The notes under the pieces: generated by a model
The model's input: only the letters and a program-made list of their open reading frames with translations
Databases searched by the model: none
What the model was told of the DNA's origin: nothing
From: Albidovulum sp.
GTDB taxonomy: Bacteria > Pseudomonadota > Alphaproteobacteria > Rhodobacterales > Rhodobacteraceae
NCBI GenBank assembly: GCA_026989275.1
Contig: JALSJQ010000009.1
Span: 1 to 64,000 of the forward strand
DNA length: 64,000 nucleotides
Direction of reading: 5' to 3'
Translations under genes and position numbers: made by a program
Shown here: positions 46,622 through 55,115 of the stretch, piece after piece
Layout of the letters: each line of letters opens with the position of its first letter
Numbering within the stretch: position 1 is the stretch's first letter

Positions 46622-47545
46622 ATGGCAAAGATCGAATCCTTGACTTTCAAGCAGTTACGGGTGCTCGGCGCCATCGCCGAGTGCGGCAGTCTGTCCGGGG
46701 CCGCCCAGAGCCTCGGCCTCACCGCCCCGGCCGTCCATGCCCAGCTCACTCAGATCGAGACGAATCTCGGAGTGCGCCTCGTCGATCGCGGCGGCGGCGC
46801 TCCGGCCCGTCTCACCAAGGCCGGCGCGGTGGTGCTGCGGGCCCAGCGCACGATCGACGCCGTGCTCGGCCAGGCCATCGAACGGATCGACGCCCTTGCC
46901 AAGGGCCATGAGGGCGTCGTCACGCTGGGCGTGGTCTCGACCGGAAAGTATTTCGCGCCGCAGCTCGTGGCCCGGCTCAAGGAAGCGATGCCGGGGATCG
47001 CCGTGATGCTCAAGGTCGGCAATCGCGGCGAGATCATATCGATGATGCAGCAGGGGCTGATCGATCTCGCCATCATGGGCCGGCCGCCGCGCGAGCCCAA
47101 GGTGGTGGCCGAACGCATCGGCGCTCACCCGCATGTGCTGATCGCCCCGCCGGGCCACCCGCTGGTCGGCCGCGGCAACATCGACCCCGACGAGATCCTG
47201 GCCGAAACCTTCCTCGCGCGCGAGCCGGGGTCGGGCACGCGCATCCTGATGATGCGCTATCTCGACCGCATCGGCGGCGGCATGCCTTACGAGGTGGTCG
47301 AGATCGGCTCGAACGAGACCATCAAGCAGGCGGTGATGGCGGGGCTCGGCATCGCCCTGATCTCGCTCCACACCGTCACCGAGGAGCTCAAGGCCGGGCG
47401 GCTCGCGACCATCACGGCCGACGGGTTGCCGATCATCCGTCAGTGGTATCTTCTCCAGCGGGCCCACGAGCCGCTCTCGCCGGCGGCGCAGCGGGTGCAT
47501 GATTTCATCGCCGACGAACGGGGCCGCTTCCTGCCCCATGCGTGA
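46622..47545 (+). CDS. LysR-family regulator, CbbR-like (adjacent to cbbF)
   Basis: DNA-binding activator of 307 residues. The N-terminal winged helix-turn-helix (residues about 6-65) reads FKQLRVLGAIAECGSLSGAAQSLGLTAPAVHAQL; the remaining 230 residues are the effector domain with VTLGVVSTGKYFAPQLVARL and AREPGSGTRILMMRYL, a CbbR-type ligand loop. CbbR proteins sense metabolites such as RuBP or ATP and switch on cbb operons. The gene is divergent from cbbF by 197 bases. Its ATG at 46622 has no obvious ribosome site. It is clearly different from the second LysR at 53991-54998, so each cbb operon has its own regulator. Confidence 0.9.
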   Translation: MAKIESLTFKQLRVLGAIAECGSLSGAAQSLGLTAPAVHAQLTQIETNLGVRLVDRGGGAPARLTKAGAVVLRAQRTIDAVLGQAIERIDALAKGHEGVVTLGVVSTGKYFAPQLVARLKEAMPGIAVMLKVGNRGEIISMMQQGLIDLAIMGRPPREPKVVAERIGAHPHVLIAPPGHPLVGRGNIDPDEILAETFLAREPGSGTRILMMRYLDRIGGGMPYEVVEIGSNETIKQAVMAGLGIALISLHTVTEELKAGRLATITADGLPIIRQWYLLQRAHEPLSPAAQRVHDFIADERGRFLPHA

Positions 47546-47661
47546 AGGCCGGGAGCAATTTCGGGAGCACAGCGGACGGGGGCCGGACAGGGACCCGGCG
47601 GGAGGATCGCGGAGCGGTCGCCGCATCCGGTGCACGGGCGCGCCCGACCGCCCCGCCCATC

Positions 47662-48849
47662 TCAGTCGTGGCGCGGCCAGCGGCCGGCGATCTTGCGGGC
47701 CGCATGAGCGGGGAAGTCGGGGGACCATTCCCGCCAGGAACCGGGAACCAGAAACGCGTTCGCCAGATGGCCGAGAAAGCCGCGGCGCAGCGCCGCGTCG
47801 GGGCGAAAACCGGGGAGCGCCGCCAGCGCCGCGTCGAGCGTTCGGGCGTCGCGCGCCGTGAGCACCAGCCCCGGCAGGGCGAAGATCGCCGTTCCGAGCA
47901 CGATCACCTTCCGCCCCAGCACCAGCGCCTCGATGCCGACGGTCGAGTTGATCGTCAGCACCGCCTCGGACCGGCGGATGAGATCGGGGGTGCGGGCGCC
48001 ATTGGCGAAGATCACGCGCGGATGCGGCGGCACCCGGCCGGCGATCGGCCGCTTCCAGCTCGGATGCTCCTTGATGACGAAGGTCACCGCGGGGTTGCGA
48101 TCGGCGGCCGCGACGAGCTCGGCATGAAAATGCCTCATGTCGCGGATCCAGGGCGAATGGCGCAGCACCTGCACGTCGCTCGGCACCTGGAAGGGCACGA
48201 ACACGAAGCGCTCGGGCAGAGCCACCTCCCCCGCGTGACGCAGCTTGGCCGCCCGTTCCCCCACCGCACGGGGCAGCGCCTCCTCCCCGTATCGCGCCGC
48301 CGCCTTCCGGTAGAAGGCGGGATCGCGCGGCAGACAGGCATCGGCGTTGATGCCGCACGGATCCATCTGGAAGGTGCCGGGCAGATGACCGTTCTCGAGA
48401 AAGAGCCGCGGCAGGCGCCGCTTCGCCGTCTCCTGGGCCAGGATGATCTCGGGATATTTCGAGCCGTTGAAGACGAGGGCGACCGCCGGATCGGGCCGGG
48501 CCGCCTCCGCGTCGAGCGCCGCGGCGATGGCATGGCGCAGCCCGAGGGCCTCGAGCCGCTTGACCGCGCCATAGACCGCCAGCACCGGGGCATGATCGAA
48601 CAGCCAGGGCAGCCGGAGCGCCCGCCGGCGGATGTTGAGCCAGACGGCCGCCCGCGTCTCGGCATCGGGGCGGAAGAGCGCCCGGCCGATCTCGCCGAGC
48701 CCCGCTCCGAACCCGCGGCGCAGAAGCGCGCCGATCCCTGCCAGCGGGCGGACCGGCAGCGTCGTGCAGCGCGCGCCGAGCCCGGTGCCGATGGCATCGA
48801 GCGTGTCGGTGCCAAGGCGCAGGAAGCGCAGACGCGCCGGGTCTGGCAT
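47662..48849 (-). CDS. Capsule polysaccharide synthesis protein (KpsC/KpsS family)
   Basis: Protein of 395 residues of the Capsule_synth family, in which KpsC and KpsS build the Kdo linker of lipid-anchored capsules. Characteristic parts are LFLENGHLPGTFQMDPCGINA (about 155-180), FVPFQVPSDVQVLRHSPWI and the C-terminal HPSWKR and NSTVGIEALVLGRKVIVLG, the last resembling the nucleotide-sugar site of GT-B folds. The start at 48849 (MPDPARLRF) has the consensus AGGAGG site; the frame is open to 49002 but earlier ATGs have none. No export gene or second capsule gene is adjacent, so it is an orphan in this window. It is convergent with the LysR gene. Confidence 0.87.
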   Translation of the reverse strand: MPDPARLRFLRLGTDTLDAIGTGLGARCTTLPVRPLAGIGALLRRGFGAGLGEIGRALFRPDAETRAAVWLNIRRRALRLPWLFDHAPVLAVYGAVKRLEALGLRHAIAAALDAEAARPDPAVALVFNGSKYPEIILAQETAKRRLPRLFLENGHLPGTFQMDPCGINADACLPRDPAFYRKAAARYGEEALPRAVGERAAKLRHAGEVALPERFVFVPFQVPSDVQVLRHSPWIRDMRHFHAELVAAADRNPAVTFVIKEHPSWKRPIAGRVPPHPRVIFANGARTPDLIRRSEAVLTINSTVGIEALVLGRKVIVLGTAIFALPGLVLTARDARTLDAALAALPGFRPDAALRRGFLGHLANAFLVPGSWREWSPDFPAHAARKIAGRWPRHD

Positions 48850-49160
48850 CGCCGCCTCCTGCTTCCGCGCCGCCGGCACCGCAGCCCCTTTCGTCATCGG
48901 TTCCATGCCCCTGCGATAGCGGAGCGGGAGGGGCGGCACAATCACCCCTGCCCTCTCCGCGTCTCCCCTGCCGGAAAGAGCCGCCGGCAGGCCGCGCCGC
49001 ATATGGCGGAGGAGGCCGATCCATCGCCCGCTTCACCACCGCCCCCATGCCGAAAAGGACCGTCCCGCCTCGCCCCTTGCCCCGCCGCCGCCGATTTCCC
49101 GCTTGACGGGGGAGGAGTGCCCCCCTAAATAGCCGTCACGCGCTTCGAGGGGGTGCATGA
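48850..49160. other. Intergenic region before the tRNA-Asp pair
   Basis: 311 bases with no convincing coding frame. The right part contains the tRNA promoter annotated separately. No repeat or operator was seen in the left part. Confidence 0.5.
49103..49131 (+). promoter_or_regulatory. Promoter of the tRNA-Asp pair
   Basis: TTGACG at 49103-49108, a 17-base spacer and TAAATA at 49126-49131, ending 29 bases before the first tRNA. Good sigma-70 match, with the same -10 hexamer as the tRNA-Ala promoter. Confidence 0.75.
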
Positions 49161-49237
49161 GCGGCTGTAGCTCAGTTGGTTAGAGTACCGGCCTGTCACG
49201 CCGGGGGTCGCGGGTTCGAGTCCCGTCAGCCGCGCCA
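49161..49237 (+). tRNA. tRNA-Asp (GTC anticodon), first copy
   Basis: 77-base cloverleaf with encoded CCA. Acceptor GCGGCTG pairs with CAGCCGC, D arm GTAGCTCAGTTGGTTAGAG, anticodon stem CCGGC/GCCGG with loop CTGTCAC giving GTC (aspartate), T arm with GGTTCGAGTCC. Followed 20 bases later by an identical copy. Confidence 0.97.
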
Positions 49238-49257
49238 CATCCGCTCGAGCGCCGATT

Positions 49258-49334
49258 GCGGCTGTAGCTCAGTTGGTTAGAGTACCGGCCTGTCACGCCG
49301 GGGGTCGCGGGTTCGAGTCCCGTCAGCCGCGCCA
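49258..49334 (+). tRNA. tRNA-Asp (GTC anticodon), second copy
   Basis: Identical in all 77 bases to the copy at 49161. The 20-base spacer has no promoter, so both are probably cut from one transcript. Confidence 0.97.
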
Positions 49335-49550
49335 GCTTGCCGCACCCTTCCCTCGCGCCCCCGTCTCTCGCCTCCGCCTGCCGTCCTGCGTGCGGAAAGC
49401 GCACAGCCGCGCATGTCCGAAACGGGTGCCGGCGCATGTCGCGATCATTCCCGACCGCACGATCCGGCGTCCCTCCACGCGCCTCCGCCTTCGCCTGCCC
49501 GAAAGGCGCAGGACCGGTGCCTCTTCCCGGCACAACCCCCGGAACCGCCG

Positions 49551-49598
49551 CACCGGTCGTCGCACCGGTCGTCGCATCGGTCGTCGCATCGGTCGTCG
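49551..49598 (+). repeat. Four tandem copies of a 12-base repeat
   Basis: Units of 12 bases (CACCGGTCGTCG, with CAT in place of CAC in the last two), directly adjacent. They lie in a 391-base region (49335-49725) between tRNA-Asp and the UspA gene that otherwise shows no supported gene; frames across it translate to simple repeats such as APVV. Confidence 0.8.
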
Positions 49599-49725
49599 CA
49601 CCAATCCCGTCGCCGGCGGCCATCTCGCGAATGTTCGCACGCCTCGGCCGACGAGAAAAGGCGGGAGCCGCGACCCCCGCCTTCCGCACCGCACGGGGCG
49701 TTCCCCTCGGCCCCGGCCGACAGCC

Positions 49726-50151
49726 TCAGCTCGCAGCGGCCGGACGATGGACATGAACCGAACAGGGCGCATGGCGCACGACGCGCGCCGCCGTCGAACC
49801 GAGGAGCAGATCGGCGAAACCGGGGCGATGGGAGCCCATCACCACGCAGTCATGACCGCGCTCCTCGATCTCGTCGAGAATGACGGTGGACGGATGCCCC
49901 TTGCGCACCACCACCTCGCCCGGCAGCCCGCTCTCGAGCTTGATCTCCCTGAGCCGGGCCTCGACTTCCCTGCGCACCCCGTCGAGCACGTCTCCGGGGA
50001 TCTCCTGGGCGATATAGGCCGGGATGTCCTCGATCACGTGCAGGAAGGTATAGACCGTTCCCTCCTGCCCGAGGCAGCGGGCGATGGCGACGAGATCGTG
50101 CACCGGCGCCCCCTCGGCAAGATCGAGCGGAATGAGAATCTTTTCATACAT
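49726..50151 (-). CDS. Universal stress protein (UspA family)
   Basis: Cytosolic UspA-fold protein of 141 residues. The start MYEKILIPLDLAEG is the first beta strand with the ATP-contacting Asp, and the nucleotide-binding signature G-2x-G-9x-G-S/T is present as VMGSHRPGFADLLLGSTA near residue 115. So it is of the ATP-binding type. The start at 50151 has AGGGAGG upstream. It stands alone between the tRNA region and a divergent secreted protein; the stress it answers to is unknown. Confidence 0.93.
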   Translation of the reverse strand: MYEKILIPLDLAEGAPVHDLVAIARCLGQEGTVYTFLHVIEDIPAYIAQEIPGDVLDGVRREVEARLREIKLESGLPGEVVVRKGHPSTVILDEIEERGHDCVVMGSHRPGFADLLLGSTAARVVRHAPCSVHVHRPAAAS

Positions 50152-50345
50152 GGCGGGCCTCCCTGGCATTGTGTCGCCGCTCTTCGGGACCGGCGCTCCT
50201 GCAATCGAATGAAGGAGGGAACGGACGCCATGTCAACCGGCATGTGCCGCCGGAGCCGCACGAGGCCCCTGCCCCTTGCCGCCCCGCCGCCTCCGTGGCA
50301 TGACTGGCCGAGCGACGCAGGACGGGAGGGCGGAGTGGCGGACCG

Positions 50346-51059
50346 ATGACGGCGCACATCCCGAGGACATCACGGCCGGAGGAAGCCGCCCCCCTGCGAC
50401 GGCCGCGCACGACGGCGGGGCTCGCCCTCGCGGCCCTGCTGCTCGCAGCGGCTCCGCCCCTTCCGGGCCGGGCCGCCGGCCCCGAGCCGCCCGCCCCCCT
50501 GCCCTCGGCCCGGGAGATCGCCCGTCAGCTGTTCTCGACCCGCCCGGGGCGCACCGATGTGCGGATAACGGCGGGCTGGATCGGCCCCGATCTCGCGCAA
50601 GGGCTCCGGCTTGCCGGCAAGACCCAGCCCTATTACGGCGCCTTCGCCGCCTCGCCCGATCGCGGGCTCTATGACGAGAGCGCGACCGCCGCGGTCAATT
50701 ACCACGATCTCGACCATGCCGCCGCCGAGGCGCTGGCCAGCTGCAACGCCAGGCTGAAGAAGGGGGAGCGGCCCTGCGTGGTCGTCGCCGAGATCCTGCC
50801 CAAGGGCTTTGCCCGCAAGGCGCCGCGGATCACCCTGTCGATGAGCGCGACCCGGGCCTTCCGCAAGAGCTATCTGCGGGCCCGCAGGCACAAGGCCTTC
50901 GCCGTCTCGCGCACGAGCGGGGCCTGGGGCATGAGCGTCGATGCCCGCAGCGGGGCGCTGGCGGAGGCACAGGCCGTCGCCAATTGCAGGAGCCATGCCC
51001 GCGAGAAGTCCCCGTCCCCCGAAGCCGGCAAGGACTGCACCGTGATCACGCGCGACTGA
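50346..51059 (+). CDS. Secreted or periplasmic hypothetical protein
   Basis: Protein of 237 residues. Residues 1-44 form a long Arg-containing n-region and hydrophobic core (TTAGLALAALLLAAAPPLPGRAAG) that look like a signal peptide. The mature part has two Cys that could pair (ALASCNARL and GERPCVVVAE) and two more at the end (ANCRSHA, KDCTVITRD), with AFAVSRTSGAWGMSVDARS and AEAQAVANC recalling the DUF4189-like fold in which a small domain repeats aromatic and Cys residues. Such proteins are common and uncharacterised in Rhodobacterales. The start at 50346 has GGAGTGGCGGA upstream. It is convergent with mnmA. Confidence 0.75.
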   Translation: MTAHIPRTSRPEEAAPLRRPRTTAGLALAALLLAAAPPLPGRAAGPEPPAPLPSAREIARQLFSTRPGRTDVRITAGWIGPDLAQGLRLAGKTQPYYGAFAASPDRGLYDESATAAVNYHDLDHAAAEALASCNARLKKGERPCVVVAEILPKGFARKAPRITLSMSATRAFRKSYLRARRHKAFAVSRTSGAWGMSVDARSGALAEAQAVANCRSHAREKSPSPEAGKDCTVITRD

Positions 51060-51110
51060 CCGTCCGTGCAGGCAGAGGGCACCGCCCCGGCACGGGGCCG
51101 CGCGGCGCTA

Positions 51111-52280
51111 TCAGCCTTGCCGGACGATCCAGCCGCCGCCCAGAACCCGGGTGCCGCCGCGCTCGTAGAACACGCAGGCCTGCCCCGGCGCGACGCCTTC
51201 CTCGGGCACAAGCAGCTCGACCTCGGCTCGCCGCCCCCCGAGGGGCCGGATGATGGCCGGAGCCGGCGGCCGCGTCGAGCGTACCCGCACCGCCGCCTCC
51301 CATTCGGAGCGGTCGGTGAAATCGCCGTCGCCGATCCAGTTGACCTCGGCGACGGGCACGATCCGGGTCTGCAGCGCCGCACGCGGACCGACCACCACCC
51401 GGCGCTTCTCGGGGTCGAGCCGCACCACATAGAGCGGCTCGGCGGTGCCGGAGATGCCGAGGCCGCGCCGCTGGCCGACCGTGTAGCGGATCACGCCCTG
51501 ATGATGCCCGAGCACCCGCCCCTCGATATCGACGATCTCGCCGGGCTCCGCCGCGCCGGGCCTGAGTTTCTCGATCAGGGCCGCATAATTGCCGTCGGGC
51601 ACGAAGCAGATGTCCTGGCTGTCGGGCTTGTCGGCCACCGGCAGGCCGTAGCGGGCCGCGAGCGCCCGCGTTTCGGCCTTGGACTTCAGATGCCCGAGAG
51701 GAAAGCGCAGGAAGTCGAGCTGCTCGCGGGTGGTGGTGAATAGGAAGTAGGACTGGTCGCGGCGCGGATCGGCCGCCATGTGCAGCTCGGGGCCGCCGCG
51801 GCCGAGCCGGCGCCGGATGTAGTGGCCGGTGGCCATGCAGTCGGCATCGAGCTCGCGTGCCGTCTCGAGCAGATCCTGGAACTTGACCCGCTCGTTGCAG
51901 CGGATGCAGGGCACCGGCGTGGCGCCGGCGAGATAGCTGTCGGCGAATTCGTCGATCACCGTTTCGCGGAAGCGGTTCTCGTAATCGAGCACGTAATGGG
52001 GGAAGCCCATGGCTTCGGCCACGCGGCGGGCATCGTGAATGTCGCGACCGGCGCAGCACGCCCCCTTCTTCGCCAGCGCGGCGCCATGGTCGTAGAGCTG
52101 AAGCGTGATGCCGACGACATCGTAGCCCTCCTCCTTGAGCAGGGCCGCGACGACGGAACTGTCCACCCCGCCCGACATGGCGACGACCACGCGGGTTTCC
52201 GCAGGCGGCTTGGGCAGACCAAGCGAATTGAGACGCGGCGCCGTCCGCGCCGCGGCGGCGCTGGTGGAAGACAAGGTCAT
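51111..52280 (-). CDS. mnmA: tRNA-specific 2-thiouridylase MnmA
   Basis: Thiolates U34 of tRNA-Lys, -Glu and -Gln using sulfur relayed from cysteine desulfurase. The 389-residue protein has the PP-loop [10 protein letters not shown] at about residue 35, the first catalytic Cys in [11 protein letters not shown] and the second in [11 protein letters not shown], followed by the C-terminal beta domain ([14 protein letters not shown]). A 25-residue N-terminal extension before the PP-loop is common in alphaproteobacteria. The start at 52280 has CCGGGAA upstream. It is divergent from the sciP gene by 125 bases. Confidence 0.97.
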   Translation of the reverse strand: MTLSSTSAAAARTAPRLNSLGLPKPPAETRVVVAMSGGVDSSVVAALLKEEGYDVVGITLQLYDHGAALAKKGACCAGRDIHDARRVAEAMGFPHYVLDYENRFRETVIDEFADSYLAGATPVPCIRCNERVKFQDLLETARELDADCMATGHYIRRRLGRGGPELHMAADPRRDQSYFLFTTTREQLDFLRFPLGHLKSKAETRALAARYGLPVADKPDSQDICFVPDGNYAALIEKLRPGAAEPGEIVDIEGRVLGHHQGVIRYTVGQRRGLGISGTAEPLYVVRLDPEKRRVVVGPRAALQTRIVPVAEVNWIGDGDFTDRSEWEAAVRVRSTRPPAPAIIRPLGGRRAEVELLVPEEGVAPGQACVFYERGGTRVLGGGWIVRQG

Positions 52281-52343
52281 GGCACGTTCCCGGAAGATTG
52301 TCCGGGCAATATAGGAAAATCGGCGGCATTCTCAAGCCGGGCA

Positions 52344-52358
52344 TTCACCTCGTGTTAA
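52344..52358 (+). promoter_or_regulatory. CtrA-like box upstream of sciP
   Basis: TTCA-N7-TTAA, seven of eight bases of the CtrA consensus TTAA-N7-TTAA with the correct spacing, 47 bases before the sciP start. A similar box precedes ctrA. Confidence 0.55.
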
Positions 52359-52405
52359 CGGCCGGGCGCGATCCTTGCTGCGGGGGCGCAAGGACGGAAG
52401 AGCGC

Positions 52406-52837
52406 ATGACGAGGAAAGGAAAGCCGCATCCGGGCCGCGGCGACATGCCGAAAGGGCCGCAGGCGCCGCCCGCGGGCGGGGGGGCGCCTCCGGCCAAGGT
52501 GCGCCGGGCGATCGTCGCCCTTGCCGACGGGCGCCGCATCTCGCTGGCCGACCTGCCGCCGGCCGACACGCAGCGCTGGGTCGCCAGCCGCAAGGAGCTG
52601 GTGGCGATCGCGGTCCGTCACGGCCTCATCAGCGCCGACGAGGCCTGCGCGCGCTACGATCTGTCGCCCGAGGAGCTCGAGGGCTGGATCGCCGCATGGA
52701 TGCGCCACGGCCGCGCCGGCCTCAAGGTCTCGGCGGCAAGGCGCCCGGCCGCGACCCGCCGCCGGGCGCGAAAGCCCGCCGGTTCGGACCCGCCGCCCGA
52801 CCGGGCGAGCGGCCGCTCCTCTTCCGACCGCGGGTGA
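52406..52837 (+). CDS. sciP: DUF1153 protein, SciP-type CtrA inhibitor
   Basis: Small helix-turn-helix protein of the DUF1153 family. In Caulobacter SciP binds CtrA and blocks its activation of target promoters. The conserved core (about residues 33-110) reads VALADGRRISLADLPPADTQRWVASRKELVAIAVRHGLISADEACARY ... SPEELEGWIAAW, including the recognition motif WVASRK. It is 143 residues long against about 90 in Caulobacter: the first 30 residues are Pro/Gly-rich and the last 30 Arg/Ala/Pro/Ser-rich, both probably disordered. The start at 52406 has AGGACGGAAG upstream; an ATG at 52445 would trim 13 residues. It lies 331 bases ahead of ctrA on the same strand. Confidence 0.88.
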   Translation: MTRKGKPHPGRGDMPKGPQAPPAGGGAPPAKVRRAIVALADGRRISLADLPPADTQRWVASRKELVAIAVRHGLISADEACARYDLSPEELEGWIAAWMRHGRAGLKVSAARRPAATRRRARKPAGSDPPPDRASGRSSSDRG

Positions 52838-53104
52838 TTCGCCCCGCACGAAGGAAAAAATGCCTGCGGGGCCGGAACCTTCGTCCCCGACATTCCCCCG
52901 ACGCGGCGGGAAAGTCCGACGTGCCTTTCGCGAGGGCCACATGATCTCGCGGCAAGAAAAGGGAAGAACGACCAGATGTTGCGCCCCCTCTCGACCGGCT
53001 TTGTTTTCAGAATCGAAACGAACGGCCGGCGGCAAGAGAACGCTTGCATGCCCGGGCCGCGCAACCATAAGTTGTTCATGCAGCTGGTATGGTATCCACC
53101 CGGG

Positions 53105-53119
53105 ATAACCCCTTGTTAA
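53105..53119 (+). promoter_or_regulatory. CtrA-like box upstream of ctrA
   Basis: ATAA-N7-TTAA, seven of eight consensus bases, 49 bases before the ctrA start. It fits autoregulation as known for Caulobacter ctrA. The remaining 331-base gap (52838-53168) holds no gene. Confidence 0.55.
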
Positions 53120-53168
53120 CGAGTTCATGGTCAAATGCAGAAGAAACGCCAACCGCAAGGGGAAGGAC

Positions 53169-53891
53169 ATGCGCATCCTGCTCATCGAGGACGACCCGAC
53201 CACGGCCCGCAACATCGAACTGGTGCTCCGAAGCGCCAATCTCAACGTCTATGCCACCGACAGCGGCGAAGAGGGGATCGAGCTCGCGCGGCTTTACGAT
53301 TACGATCTCGTGCTTCTCGATCTCGGCCTGCCGGACATGGGAGGGCACGAGGTACTGCGGCGGCTGCGGATGGCGCGGATCGACACGCCGATCCTCATCC
53401 TTTCGGGCGACGACACCCCCGACAGCAAGGTTCTCGGCTTCACCTCGGGCGCCGACGACTATCTCACCAAGCCGTTTCACCGTGACGAGCTGATCGCCCG
53501 GATCCACGCCATCATCCGCCGCTCGAAGGGCCATGCCGAATCGGTGATCCGCACCGGCCCGCTCGAGGTCGATCTCGATCTCAAGACCGCCCGGGTGCAT
53601 GGCGTGCCGGTGCACCTCACGGGCAAGGAATACCAGATCCTCGAACTCCTTTCCCTGCGCAAGGGCACGACGCTGACCAAGGAAATGTTCCTCAACCACC
53701 TTTACGGGGGCATCGACGAGCCCGAACTCAAGATCATCGACGTGTTCATCTGCAAGCTGCGCAAGAAACTCGCCGAGGCGACGGGAGGCGATCATTTCAT
53801 CGAAACCGTCTGGGGGCGCGGCTATGTGCTGCGCGACCCTCCGGCCGAGAACCGCCGGCATGCACGGGACCATTCGGCCATGGGCGCGTGA
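53169..53891 (+). CDS. ctrA: Cell cycle response regulator CtrA
   Basis: OmpR-type response regulator of 240 residues, the CtrA of alphaproteobacteria. The receiver domain starts [18 protein letters not shown], the phosphoacceptor is Asp51 in [11 protein letters not shown], with the Lys in LTKPFH at about 104; the winged-helix DNA-binding domain contains the diagnostic [32 protein letters not shown] and [14 protein letters not shown]. In Rhodobacter CtrA is not essential but controls motility and gene-transfer-agent genes; an endolysin-holin pair of that type is at 27-28 kb. The start at 53169 has AAGGGGAAGG upstream. It ends 99 bases before the convergent cbbR gene. Confidence 0.97.
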   Translation: MRILLIEDDPTTARNIELVLRSANLNVYATDSGEEGIELARLYDYDLVLLDLGLPDMGGHEVLRRLRMARIDTPILILSGDDTPDSKVLGFTSGADDYLTKPFHRDELIARIHAIIRRSKGHAESVIRTGPLEVDLDLKTARVHGVPVHLTGKEYQILELLSLRKGTTLTKEMFLNHLYGGIDEPELKIIDVFICKLRKKLAEATGGDHFIETVWGRGYVLRDPPAENRRHARDHSAMGA

Positions 53892-53908
53892 GGGGCGAAC
53901 GGCGGATG

Positions 53909-53965
53909 CCGGAACCCGGCTCGCGCATCAGGAGCCGGCTGCGGGCGATCACCGCGAGCGGCACC
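53909..53965 (-). pseudogene. Duplicated fragment of a cbbR gene between ctrA and cbbR
   Basis: 57 bases that match 54343-54399, inside the neighbouring cbbR gene, at 53 of 57 positions in the same orientation and without gaps. Read on the minus strand in the cbbR frame it still encodes VPLAVIARSRLLMREPGSG, the CbbR effector-domain motif, but no start and no rest of the gene. It is a remnant of a former LysR gene or of a local duplication. Confidence 0.75.
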
Positions 53966-53990
53966 GCACCTGCTGCCCCGCATCATCCGT

Positions 53991-54998
53991 TCACCCGCCG
54001 CCATGCGGCAGGTCGCGACCGGCGGGAGATCGCGCCGCCCTCCCTTCGAGGAGCGGTTCGGCATGGACGCGGAGGAATTCGAGGAAGCTGCGCGTCGCCG
54101 GGGAAAGGCGCCGCCCCCCGAGATGCACCGCGAACCACTCGCGATGCAGGGGAAAGCCCTCGACGTCGAGGATCGCCAGATCGCCACTCGCCACCTCGCG
54201 GGCGACATTGAGCCTCGGCAGGACCGACACGCCGAGCCCCGCCAGCACCGCCTGCTTGATCGCCTCGGCCGAGCCGAGCTCCATCGTCGGCCGGAAGGTC
54301 AGCCCCGCCTCGGCAAAGAGGCTGTCCACCACCACGCGGGTTCCGGAGCCCGGCTCGCGCACCAGGAGCCGGCTGCGGGCGATCTCCGAGAGCGGCACCC
54401 CCTGCCGCCCGGCCAGCGGGTGATCGGCCGGGGCCACCACCACGAGCTCGTTGTCGAGAAAGGGATGGGCCTCGACATCGAGCCCCGTCGGCACCCGTCC
54501 CATGATGACGAGATCGTCCTCCCCCATCCGCAGCCGGTCGATCAGCCGGGCGCGATTGGTGACCGAGAAATGGGGTTCGATCGCCGGATGCTCGCGCAGG
54601 AACTCTCCCAGAAGCCGCGGCAGGAAGTATTTGGCCGACATCACCCCCGCGATCCTGAGCCGCCCCTTCACCTCGCCCGAGAGCGCGCGGCATTCCTCCT
54701 CGAAGGCATCGAGCCGGTCGAACACGTCGCCCGCCGCCTGAAGAAGCCGCTCCCCCTCGGGGGTGAGAACCAGCCGCCGGCCGACCGTCTCGAACAGATC
54801 GGCGCCGATGGTCTGCGAGAGCTTGCGGATCTGCATCGACACGGTGGGCTGGGTGAGATGCAGCGCCTCGCTCGCCCGCGTCACCCCTCCGGTGCGGGCC
54901 ACGGCCGAGAAGATCTCGAGCTGGCGCAGGGTCACGCGCCGGGCCAGCTCTCCGGGCCGCTTGAAATCGGCGACGCCGTCCGCCTCCTTCATCTTCAT
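53991..54998 (-). CDS. cbbR: LysR-family regulator CbbR (adjacent to cbbL)
   Basis: CbbR-type activator of 335 residues, divergent from cbbL. The DNA-binding domain is VTLRQLEIFSAVARTGGVTRASEALHLTQPTVSMQIRKLSQTIG (residues about 21-65), the effector domain has GVMSAKYFLPRLL and LLVREPGSGTRVVVDSLFAEAG. CbbR activates RuBisCO operons in response to RuBP and related metabolites. The start is uncertain between 54998 (MKMKEADG) and 54992, with only weak ribosome sites. A candidate operator of T-N11-A type stands at 55116, between this gene and cbbL. It is a different lineage from the LysR gene at 46622: the sequences share the fold but not detailed similarity. Confidence 0.95.
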   Translation of the reverse strand: MKMKEADGVADFKRPGELARRVTLRQLEIFSAVARTGGVTRASEALHLTQPTVSMQIRKLSQTIGADLFETVGRRLVLTPEGERLLQAAGDVFDRLDAFEEECRALSGEVKGRLRIAGVMSAKYFLPRLLGEFLREHPAIEPHFSVTNRARLIDRLRMGEDDLVIMGRVPTGLDVEAHPFLDNELVVVAPADHPLAGRQGVPLSEIARSRLLVREPGSGTRVVVDSLFAEAGLTFRPTMELGSAEAIKQAVLAGLGVSVLPRLNVAREVASGDLAILDVEGFPLHREWFAVHLGGRRLSPATRSFLEFLRVHAEPLLEGRAARSPAGRDLPHGGG

Positions 54999-55115
54999 CC
55001 GTGCCACCCCATGCCTCCGTTCGCCCTGCGCGATGCGCCGCCGGCGCCGCTCCCGCCCTCTCCCGGCAGGCCCGACCGGATACATCGACCTTTCTCTATG
55101 CTTCTCATTGATACA

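Noticed and set aside
46655-49048. A 797-codon minus-strand frame across the LysR and capsule genes
   Set aside because: It covers the LysR gene antisense and the capsule gene in a wrong frame, and its translation is low-complexity.
49551-49598. Possible CRISPR array
   Set aside because: Units are 12 bases and contiguous with no spacers, and no cas gene is present.
49180-49689. Minus-strand frame containing a TRTRDPRRDRP-type peptide
   Set aside because: This is the well-known false translation of antisense tRNA genes; it runs across both tRNA-Asp genes.
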